DNA from: Methanobrevibacter sp.
GTDB taxonomy: Archaea > Methanobacteriota > Methanobacteria > Methanobacteriales > Methanobacteriaceae
Assembly (NCBI GenBank): GCA_016838945.1
Contig: JADLKP010000041.1
Coordinates: 1 to 13,367 of the forward strand
DNA: 13,367 nt
Direction: 5' to 3'
Shown: one piece after another, positions 7,183 to 13,367 of the stretch
How the letters are laid out: each line of letters opens with the position of its first letter
How positions within the stretch are numbered: the stretch's first letter is position 1
Notes under the pieces: model-generated
Seen by the model: the letters and a program-made list of their open reading frames with translations, nothing else
Told to the model about the DNA's origin: nothing
Database searches by the model: none
Made by a program: the position numbers and the translations under genes

Positions 7183-8091
7183 TTATTCATTTACTATTTT
7201 TTTTAATTCATCAGGCATTGAAATTGTTATTGTGCCATTATCATTCAAGGTCTTATTAAACAATCTCAAACTCTTTTTATCGAACCAGTAGAAATCCATC
7301 GAAATATTACTTGGGTCTTCGTTGTAAAATTTCTCCATTTCTTGATATAATGTCGAAGTCAAGTCCATAAAATCATTGCTTATTATCGGATGAATAAAAA
7401 CAGTTCCTTTCGTTGGTATTCCAATTAAACTCCCATAAGCTCCAATCGCAAAATCCATGTGAGTATCAATTAACAAGCTAAAAGATGCTGAGAAATCACC
7501 GCTCAATAAAACATAAACATCAAACTTATCATCAAAAAGATGTTTCCTAATATCAACAGTCTCTTGGCTAATGTTATCTAAAGCAATTTCGAATAATTTA
7601 CTATAATCAACCCCCCAAAGATTAGCTTCATCTTTTCTTATGTAATGAAATCTGTCTTCAAAATCCAACACAAGCACAGTTAATAAATCAGGATAGTCAA
7701 TTCGTGTAACAAAATCATCAATTTTCGGAGTAATGTCTGTCGGTTTTACCAAGACTTTCAGGAATTGCTTGGCATAATCAAAGTCTTTGAACAAGTAATC
7801 GTAAGCGTGCGGTGTTTCTTGCAATTTTTTAAAATGATCTTTAATCTCAGTAAGTTGATTTTCCTTTTCAATCTGCACATATTTACGAACCAAATTGTCC
7901 AAAAAATAATGTGAGTCCTCATTTTTCCCTTTGTATGTGATATCTCCATTTTCGTAACTAATCACATCTACACCTAATTCCTTTAAAACATTTAAGCACT
8001 GATTAACAAATATCTCATATTCGACCTGACCTATCAGATTTTTATAGTTATCAGGAACTTGAATTTTCTTTTTTCTTAAAAATTTTAGCAT
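7183..8091 (-). CDS. DUF1444 (YtpQ)-like protein of unknown function
   Basis: This is a 302-residue soluble protein with no signal peptide or membrane segment. The central and C-terminal region (about 113-240) follows the DUF1444 pattern: a VKPTDITPK segment, LLTVLVLDFEDRFHYI (136-151), a Leu/Ile-rich helix ending IALDNIS (169-175), then GDFSASFSLLIDTHMDF (198-214), and the IGIPTKGTVFIHPI strand pair (223-236). The family includes Bacillus YtpQ and has no established biochemical function. Residues 1-112 are a charged helical extension that I do not recognise. The gene is alone in cassette D, with a 39-bp leader and 12 bp from stop to cassette edge, both too short for ordinary regulation. The family call is moderate and based on motif memory only; a role in immunity-related islands is not shown. 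Confidence 0.7.
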   Translation of the reverse strand: MLKFLRKKKIQVPDNYKNLIGQVEYEIFVNQCLNVLKELGVDVISYENGDITYKGKNEDSHYFLDNLVRKYVQIEKENQLTEIKDHFKKLQETPHAYDYLFKDFDYAKQFLKVLVKPTDITPKIDDFVTRIDYPDLLTVLVLDFEDRFHYIRKDEANLWGVDYSKLFEIALDNISQETVDIRKHLFDDKFDVYVLLSGDFSASFSLLIDTHMDFAIGAYGSLIGIPTKGTVFIHPIISNDFMDLTSTLYQEMEKFYNEDPSNISMDFYWFDKKSLRLFNKTLNDNGTITISMPDELKKIVNE

Positions 8092-8130
8092 CTATCTATG
8101 TGTTTGTAGCGGTCTTTTAACATTACTGGC

Positions 8131-8252
8131 AACGTTTGGCGGTATGAAAAGTTGCCGATTGCGGGCGATTTCCTATCAAGTTACACAAAGGTTGAAGCGG
8201 GCTACAACCCTTGAAGAACCTACTTTCTCGGCAATTTTTTATACCGCTTGTT
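8131..8252. repeat. attC-like hairpin element between cassettes D and E
   Basis: This 122-bp element runs from AAC (8131-8133) to GTT (8250-8252). The 20-bp stem pairs 8139-8158 with 8228-8247: GCGGTAT/ATACCGC, a wobble, four A-T pairs, a wobble, then TTGCCGA/TCGGCAA. The loop keeps ATTGCGGG, CAAGTTACACAAA, GAAGCGGGCTACAACCC and CTTGAA, shared with the element at 7056. The last ten codons and the stop of the HEPN/STAND gene are read through its right arm. Confidence 0.78.
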
Positions 8253-10649
8253 GGGGCCAGTATGTCTTTGTTCAATAAAATATTTGCCAAAATTTTGCAT
8301 ATAAAGGTCATAATTAAAGCCAATTGCAATCAATTTATCTTTATTTCTTTTAATCTCAAAAAAGAGAGGTTTTAATTCTGATAAATAAATATCATCATTT
8401 TCCGATTTATGCAGTTTAAAATATACCCAAGAGAGGTTATTGATTGCAGTGTAATATGCTTTATCAAATATTTTCAACCTTCTGAAAATTAACACAGCGT
8501 CTTCCAAATATCGAAGTGATTTATAATAGTCATTAGTGACTGATGAAAGAAAGATACCATAAATCCAATTTATAGAGGCATACGATTTTGTGTTTTTTAT
8601 ATAAGGGTAATAAAAATCAGTGGTGTCGATAGCATCTTCATAATAAAGTGAAACTTTCTGTTCAAGTTCAACCTTGTTAACTTTATCTTCCGATTTTTCA
8701 AGAATTTGCTGAAAGCAACGAGCCTTTTGAAATCTAATATATGGGTGAGAGGTCATTTTTTCTAATCTTTCAAATTCACTATTGATAAAGGTAATATCGC
8801 AAGTTTGTGAGCCATTTATATATTCTCTTGTTTTGCCAAAAAGTCCAAATGCTTCAGAAATGGCAACTGTATCTATAGAATTTTTAGGTTTCCAATCTTC
8901 CATTATCCCATCTAGTAACGGCTCCTTCTTACGGGCATTTTCTAATCTTTTTAATTTGTAATCAAGCTCTTTTTGGTGTTCTCTTATCCTTTCTCTAAGT
9001 CTTTTTAATTCAATTCTATTGGGAATATACTTTGAGACAATAAATTTATTCGCAAATTCATTTGGTTTATAGGTTTCACCAATCTTTTCTAAAATTAATT
9101 TCGTTGTGAGGTATTCACAAACAAATTCAACAGATTGAACAGATTGGTTTGATATTTTGCTCATCGAATATAAATCAACAGGAACATCATACAAAGAGAC
9201 CACTTTCAGTATTTCAATTGGATTGTGATTTTTACTGGCTAAAAACTCAATTGCGTTACCAATCGTGTTTTTATACATAAAATCTGATATTATCTCAATA
9301 TTTGAAGATTCGACACTTTCCAAATCTGTAAATAAATTTTCTATAGGATGATTATTAGACAACATTTGTAATGTCAAAACAAGGATTAAAGTGTTACCTT
9401 TTGAAAGCTCAATAAGCTTTAAAATTTCAGTTTCTTTCAGCGAAACTTTTAATTCATAATAATCTATGTATCCCTTTATAAAACTTAGACCTTTTTCTCT
9501 TTCATAAAATTCTCTCAAATTGATTTTATCCTCGCACGGCTCTTCATTTCTTGATGTAATTACAAATTGAATAGTCCTTGGTACTTTCTTGATAAAATCA
9601 AAAAACCTTGGTTTATCCTCATTTGATAAAGTTTCAAAGTTATCAATAACCAGTATTCCTGAATGTTTCTTTAAATCGTCAAGATTACTAATCTCTAATA
9701 ATTCTTTAAGTTTCTCAACAAAATCATCGAAACCAAGAATTTGTTTATTTATATCCCTGATGTATAGCTTCTTTGTTGTTTCATTAAATGATAAAAGTTC
9801 GTCTTTTGCAGTAAAAAAGAGCAAAAAGTCTATTTTATCTTTTAACTGTTTATCATTGATTTCTTTAATTGTTCGATAAAGAAACTCTAGTATAAAAGCA
9901 GTTTTGCCTATTCCACCATAACCATATATTGCAACTGACCCGGATTTTCTATAACCAATATCTTTACCAAATATTAGAGATTTCAAATCATCAAGTTCTG
10001 TTTCTCTTTCAATTAACTTTTGGTGTGAAAAAGATATTGAGGAAAGATTATGATATTTAATACCAGTTTCTTCAATTTTTTTCAATAATTCATCACACCA
10101 GTCATAGACTTGCCTTTTAGCTATATACCAATAATATTTTGATGGTATATTTTGTGAAATTTTCTTGATAAAAATCAAAGTATGCTTTGCGTCGTCTGCT
10201 GTTATTTTACTTGATGCAGGATGTGATAACCAATTCCTTATATGACTATAAGTTACATTGTTACTATTAAAGTCCTCAATTGAACTAAATCCTTTGGCTA
10301 AATCATTAAAGCAGCCATCAAAAAACAAAACCACAAAATCAATCAACTCTGATACGAATGGCACTTGATTACCAAAATCTTTATCATTGACATTTGAATG
10401 ACAATCCTCAATTTTCTTATAATATGAGCCTATTTCTTTTTTAATCTTAATGATTCTTTGTTTGTATTTTTTAGTACCCAATATCGGACTTTGCTTTAAT
10501 GAAGAATCTAAATGGTTAACAGCTATACTGAACTTATTAATGTCATTATATTTATTTACTAATTGAGTAACTATAAAGCCACGGTAGGCTACTTCAAAAG
10601 ATTTGACTATCTTATCAAGTTCAAAGCATTTTTCTACTGGTAAATACAT
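8220..10649 (-). CDS. HEPN-like / STAND NTPase / helical-repeat protein, putative defence factor
   Basis: This is an 809-residue cytoplasmic protein. Residues 1-195 are helical and include RNWLSH (138-143), an R-x4-H motif typical of HEPN ribonuclease domains. A STAND/NB-ARC-like NTPase follows, with Walker A GYGGIGKT (243-250), Walker B GILVIDNFE (331-339) and sensor FVITSRN (362-368). The winged-helix-like region and C-terminal helices (about 600-790, with repeated Tyr-rich helix pairs such as YKSLRYLEDAVLIF) look TPR-like. This effector, switch and sensor layout suggests an abortive RNase activated by a phage cue, by analogy with other STAND systems. The final residues (800-809, ending LPRK) are encoded inside the junction hairpin, so the native C-terminus may have been shortened or extended at the cassette edge. 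The leader is 47 bp with AAAGAAAGA shortly before ATG. The HEPN call rests on one motif and its position. Confidence 0.75.
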   Translation of the reverse strand: MYLPVEKCFELDKIVKSFEVAYRGFIVTQLVNKYNDINKFSIAVNHLDSSLKQSPILGTKKYKQRIIKIKKEIGSYYKKIEDCHSNVNDKDFGNQVPFVSELIDFVVLFFDGCFNDLAKGFSSIEDFNSNNVTYSHIRNWLSHPASSKITADDAKHTLIFIKKISQNIPSKYYWYIAKRQVYDWCDELLKKIEETGIKYHNLSSISFSHQKLIERETELDDLKSLIFGKDIGYRKSGSVAIYGYGGIGKTAFILEFLYRTIKEINDKQLKDKIDFLLFFTAKDELLSFNETTKKLYIRDINKQILGFDDFVEKLKELLEISNLDDLKKHSGILVIDNFETLSNEDKPRFFDFIKKVPRTIQFVITSRNEEPCEDKINLREFYEREKGLSFIKGYIDYYELKVSLKETEILKLIELSKGNTLILVLTLQMLSNNHPIENLFTDLESVESSNIEIISDFMYKNTIGNAIEFLASKNHNPIEILKVVSLYDVPVDLYSMSKISNQSVQSVEFVCEYLTTKLILEKIGETYKPNEFANKFIVSKYIPNRIELKRLRERIREHQKELDYKLKRLENARKKEPLLDGIMEDWKPKNSIDTVAISEAFGLFGKTREYINGSQTCDITFINSEFERLEKMTSHPYIRFQKARCFQQILEKSEDKVNKVELEQKVSLYYEDAIDTTDFYYPYIKNTKSYASINWIYGIFLSSVTNDYYKSLRYLEDAVLIFRRLKIFDKAYYTAINNLSWVYFKLHKSENDDIYLSELKPLFFEIKRNKDKLIAIGFNYDLYMQNFGKYFIEQRHTGPNKRYKKLPRK

Positions 10650-10696
10650 ATTGTCTTTCTTTAATAGTTATTGTTGTCAGTCTTAATATTGGCCCC

Positions 10697-10820
10697 AACG
10701 GTAAATTGTATGAGTAGTGGCAGATTGCGTGGTACTCCCCTGTCAAACCGCTACGCAGTTTGAGCGGGTAATAAACCTTGAAGTTTAGCATAATTCCTGC
10801 CATTACTTATACAAAATGTT
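10697..10820. repeat. attC-like hairpin element between cassettes E and F
   Basis: This 124-bp element runs from AAC (10697-10699) to GTT (10818-10820). An 18-bp stem joins 10706-10723 to 10797-10814: TTGTAT/ATACAA, a G-T wobble (10712/10808), AGTA/TACT, a second wobble (10717/10803), then TGGCAG/CTGCCA. The wobble spacing (four pairs apart) equals that of the elements at 7056 and 8131 although most stem bases differ. The loop retains ATTGCG, CCTGTCAAA, TTTGAGCGGG and AACCTTGAAG. Confidence 0.75.
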
Positions 10821-10831
10821 AGTGGCAGTTT

Positions 10832-13165
10832 TTATATACTATTTTTTATTATCATTCCTTCATTTTTGTGGTATGAGAATTCGACTACTTTAACAGTATT
10901 CTTTTCACCAATAACTTTGCTTGTATAAATTTTGGGTTCACCAAGTTCAGGTATTATTGTTGCCACAAATGGGCACTCATTAAGCTCACGTTTTGTAAAA
11001 AAAATTACCTCTACCTTATAATTTCCTTCAGGAGCTTCATTATCCCAAAATATATTCTCTTGAGGAGTTTTAGTCTGTCCACTACCCGCATTTGCATCTA
11101 CATCTAGTTTACCTATAGAATTTTGACAAGTCGCTTCTTTTGCTTGGTAATATATATGATTATTCGCTGGGTCATATACATGTAAGTCTAAATCATCAAA
11201 AGTTTTCCATTGAAGATTAATTCTAAGTTTACCTCTTTTCCCTTGTAACGAAGTAGATTTTGTGGATTCAAGTAATAAACGTTCTTCTTCCAAACGTTTT
11301 CTTTCATCTTCTTTTTGGGCAAGTAATTCTTCTTGTCTTTTTTCTTCTGCCTGTTTTTTCTTTAATTCTTCGGCACGTTTTAATTCATTTTCTTTATCCT
11401 GTTTCTCTTTCCGTAACTTTTCTTCTTCTTGATTTTTTAATAATAGCTCTCTCTTTTTTTCTAATTCAGCAAGTCGAAGTCGTTCTTGTTCCTCTAATTG
11501 TTTTTTAGCTTTTAGTTCTTCTTCTTGAGCTTTTAACTTCTTTTTTTCTTCTTCTTCCTTTAATTGTCTTTCTTTTAAAAGTTTCTCTTCCTCTAGTTTT
11601 GCTTTTATTTCTTTATCACGCTCTTCTCGTTCTTTTTTTTGTCTTAGTTCTGTTTCTAGTTTTTGCTTTGCTATTTCTTCTTCAATATTTTGTTGCCTCT
11701 TTTGTTTTTCTATAATCTCCTTTTCAATCGTTGCTTTCCTAATAGTTTCTTCATCTTCATTTTGCATTTTAACTTCCTCAAGAAATCTTATCGCTTCTGC
11801 GTTTTCTGGATTTATTTGTAAAGAAATTTCAGCAATTCTATAAGCATTTCCAAAATTGTTCTGCTTAATGGCATCCTTAGCTTTATATTCTAAATCTTTA
11901 GACCTATATTCTCTACAAGAAAATATATCAAGATTAGAGTCTAAATCTCTTTCAAAAGGTACAATCTCATTGACAGGGGATAAACTTGATTTAATTGCTT
12001 CAAACTCAAGTTTAAACTTTTCTACTAAATTTAAATTATTACGAAAAATCATGCAGTTTTCATGATTCCTATGTTCAGCATAATAAGTCCAATTGTATGA
12101 ACCATTAAAAAGAATTTGCTCATCTATTATACAAAATTTATGATGCATAATATTATCGACCCCGCAGAAGTAGAAGTTACTATTTCCCTTATTTTTACCT
12201 AGGTCAATAAACTTCTGAAAGTCTAATCCTTCAACCCAATTATTTATATAATCGTTGAGAATCATTAATTCAACATGAACTCCTTCCTCAACTTTCGTGT
12301 ATAATGCCTCTAAAAAATAATGATTAGTGAACCAAGCAACAGCGATATAAATACTTTCTTTTGCCTTTTTTATCTCATTAATTATTTTATCCCTTATCCC
12401 GTCAAAGTATACATCTCCAGTACTTGTTGAAATTGAACTTTCTATTGAGTCTGATATTTCATTTATGAGAAAACCTTTTTTATTTCCTTGACACCGAGTG
12501 AGAATTTTTTGTTTTAATTCACTAGTTGCTGATTCAAATTTTTGTTTAATAAGTTCAAGATTACAAAAAGATATATGCCCATTCAACCATAATTCAAATT
12601 TATAGTCATCATTTGCTTTTAAATATAAAGAATATGGAAGGTCTGGTATATATTCACTTTCTAAATTAATTTTATTATAATTAAGTATTTGAATAGCGGC
12701 ACTATATGTGTCATTAGAATCAATATTCTTTACACCATCAGCTAGATTTTTTAATAACTTATCCGCATATGTGCTGTCATTGTTTTTTAAAACAGCATTA
12801 AATAAATCTACATTTCCAACAGAAGATTGTTGGTTATCCCCATTCAATTTTGAACGTAACCATTTCTTTGTTTCCTCATTCCCATAACTTAGAATAACAT
12901 CAATGAGTCCTTTACTGAATTTTCTATAATTTGTTTTAACATATTTGAGGTAGTCATAAGTAATTTCTTTGGCAATATTTCGGCCTCTACCATTTTGTGT
13001 TATTGAGAATAGAACTAATGAATTAGGATTAATGTTTTCTACTTCGGAATCAAAATTATAAGGCTTAAATCCTGCATCACCTATCTCTTGGCATTGAATT
13101 AATCCATAATTTTTCACTTTATCATACCATTTGATGATTCCAAAATATTTCTTGTTTATATTCAT
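10832..13165 (-). CDS. Cold-shock-like / PLD-nuclease / coiled-coil / YfaP-like fusion protein
   Basis: This 777-residue protein has an unusual domain order. Residues 5-68 resemble a cold-shock OB fold (YFGIIKWYDKVKNYGLI, compare the GxVKWFN...GFGFI signature), predicting nucleic-acid binding. Residues 75-240 are helical and unrecognised. Residues 250-385 are a phospholipase D-like domain with one HKD motif, HHKFCIID (341-348; His 341, Lys 343, Asp 348), and GSYNWT (355-360); single-HKD proteins usually act as dimers and many are nucleases. A TPR-like pair (427-465) leads into a Glu/Lys-rich coiled coil (about 468-633). Residues 646-766 form a YfaP/DUF2135-like beta domain (DLDLHVYDP, GKLDVDANAG, ENIFWDNEAPEGNYKVEV). 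There is no signal peptide. It is alone in cassette F, with a 39-bp leader and 11 bp from stop to boundary. A conflict or anti-phage effector role is inferred. Confidence 0.8.
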   Translation of the reverse strand: MNINKKYFGIIKWYDKVKNYGLIQCQEIGDAGFKPYNFDSEVENINPNSLVLFSITQNGRGRNIAKEITYDYLKYVKTNYRKFSKGLIDVILSYGNEETKKWLRSKLNGDNQQSSVGNVDLFNAVLKNNDSTYADKLLKNLADGVKNIDSNDTYSAAIQILNYNKINLESEYIPDLPYSLYLKANDDYKFELWLNGHISFCNLELIKQKFESATSELKQKILTRCQGNKKGFLINEISDSIESSISTSTGDVYFDGIRDKIINEIKKAKESIYIAVAWFTNHYFLEALYTKVEEGVHVELMILNDYINNWVEGLDFQKFIDLGKNKGNSNFYFCGVDNIMHHKFCIIDEQILFNGSYNWTYYAEHRNHENCMIFRNNLNLVEKFKLEFEAIKSSLSPVNEIVPFERDLDSNLDIFSCREYRSKDLEYKAKDAIKQNNFGNAYRIAEISLQINPENAEAIRFLEEVKMQNEDEETIRKATIEKEIIEKQKRQQNIEEEIAKQKLETELRQKKEREERDKEIKAKLEEEKLLKERQLKEEEEKKKLKAQEEELKAKKQLEEQERLRLAELEKKRELLLKNQEEEKLRKEKQDKENELKRAEELKKKQAEEKRQEELLAQKEDERKRLEEERLLLESTKSTSLQGKRGKLRINLQWKTFDDLDLHVYDPANNHIYYQAKEATCQNSIGKLDVDANAGSGQTKTPQENIFWDNEAPEGNYKVEVIFFTKRELNECPFVATIIPELGEPKIYTSKVIGEKNTVKVVEFSYHKNEGMIIKNSI

Positions 13166-13204
13166 GTATTATTGAATTCTGGTTCTTCTATTTAAATTGC
13201 CACT

Positions 13205-13367
13205 AACGGGCTGGAGCTTGGCGCAGTGCTTCTAGATAATTTAAATTATTCTCCGGAGCATTGCGCCAAGCTTATGATGTGCGAAGTCCGCGAAGCGGCG
13301 AGCACGTCATTAGCGGAGCTCCAGCCCGATGTGGCGAAAGGAGCGAAGCGTATTTCGCCACATCGTT
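13205..13367. repeat. 163-bp palindromic junction element, copy 2
   Basis: By eye this is identical over all 163 bases to 6893-7055, and it is here joined to the cassette F boundary TGCCACTAAC instead of the cassette C boundary TGGGCATAAC. Identity begins at the shared TAAC. The window stops exactly at its terminal GTT, so what follows cannot be seen. Confidence 0.78.

Larger units (their letters stand above)
1..13367 (-). mobile_element. Integron-like gene-cassette array (no integrase in window)
   Basis: Six units are each bounded by a unit-specific inverted pair. They are A 111-119/1867-1875, B 1996-2003/6147-6154, C 6273-6282/6886-6895, D 7168-7177/8124-8133, E 8250-8259/10690-10699 and F 10818-10827/13198-13207. 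Each left arm starts GTT and each right arm ends AAC, and the match is perfect over 8-10 bp and near-perfect for several bases more. Long imperfect hairpins running AAC to GTT fill the junctions. Every gene is on the minus strand, so reading with the genes each ORF is followed by its hairpin, as in integron cassettes with attC. Leaders are short (25-47 nt in A, D, E and F; 76 in C; 165 in B). The arms deviate from the classical RYYYAAC/GTTRRRY consensus, cassette A carries three genes, and no tyrosine recombinase is visible. The structure is seen in the sequence; mobility is inferred. Confidence 0.62.

Noticed and set aside
6960..7190. Minus-strand open frame sharing GIKNCR and FKGCSPLQ-like peptides with one at 8123-8329
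   Set aside because: The similarity arises because both frames read the same repeat family (7056-7170 and 8131-8252). They cross hairpin stems and cassette boundaries and have no independent coding signal.
1873..10820. CRISPR array made of the repeated junction elements
   Set aside because: Repeats are over 100 bp, strongly palindromic, diverged in sequence and separated by whole genes, with no cas genes.
11260..11508. 82-residue hydrophobic plus-strand frame
   Set aside because: This is the antisense shadow of the Glu/Lys-rich coiled coil: complementary codons of Glu and Lys read as Leu, Phe and Ser, giving an artificial membrane-like sequence.
6893..13367. Composite transposon bounded by the two 163-bp identical copies
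   Set aside because: The copies are in the same orientation, contain no transposase, and the interval includes two complete cassette joints. No target-site duplication is visible, since flanking bases follow the cassette arms.

Overview
The window looks like a piece of an accessory region from an environmental Bacteroidota. The evidence is AT-rich coding sequence, a lipoprotein of Bacteroidota type, short A-rich leaders with little Shine-Dalgarno signal, and one possible TAnnTTTG-like -7 box. No ribosomal, tRNA or other core gene is present, so a narrower placement is not possible.

All eight convincing genes lie on the minus strand and fall into six units. Left to right they are: A, a three-gene redox operon (DUF4405 membrane protein, NAD(P)H:quinone-type flavoprotein, Crp/Fnr regulator; 148-1847); B, a giant STAND NTPase with an N-terminal PD-(D/E)XK-like nuclease (2147-5986); C, a small lipoprotein (6295-6816); D, a DUF1444-like protein (7183-8091); E, a HEPN-like/STAND/helical-repeat protein (8220-10649); F, a fusion of cold-shock-like, phospholipase D-like nuclease, coiled-coil and YfaP-like domains (10832-13165).

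The most striking feature is between the genes. Each unit begins with GTT plus a short arm and ends with the exact reverse complement of that arm plus AAC. The arm differs from unit to unit: GTTAGCGGC/GCCGCTAAC, GTTATGCC/GGCATAAC, GTTATGCCCA/TGGGCATAAC, GTTGCCAGTA/TACTGGCAAC, GTTGGGGCCA/TGGCCCCAAC, GTTAGTGGCA/TGCCACTAAC. Adjacent units are separated by a roughly 122-126-bp imperfect hairpin running AAC...GTT (163 bp, or 278 bp composite, at one junction). This is the layout of integron gene cassettes, where a cassette's 5' end complements its own attC end. The sequences, however, do not follow the canonical RYYYAAC/GTTRRRY consensus, and no integrase gene is in the window. Hairpin mismatches are G-T wobbles on the plus strand, which is the bottom strand relative to the genes. 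That suggests single-strand folding of the same strand that classical attC sites use.

Functionally, B, E and F have the architecture of anti-phage or conflict proteins: a nuclease or HEPN effector joined to a STAND switch, and a PLD nuclease with sensor-like domains. D and C are of unknown role, and A is a metabolic/stress operon. The window therefore reads as a mobile, mostly promoterless cassette array enriched in putative defence genes. Calling it an integron-like system is inference from the sequence architecture.
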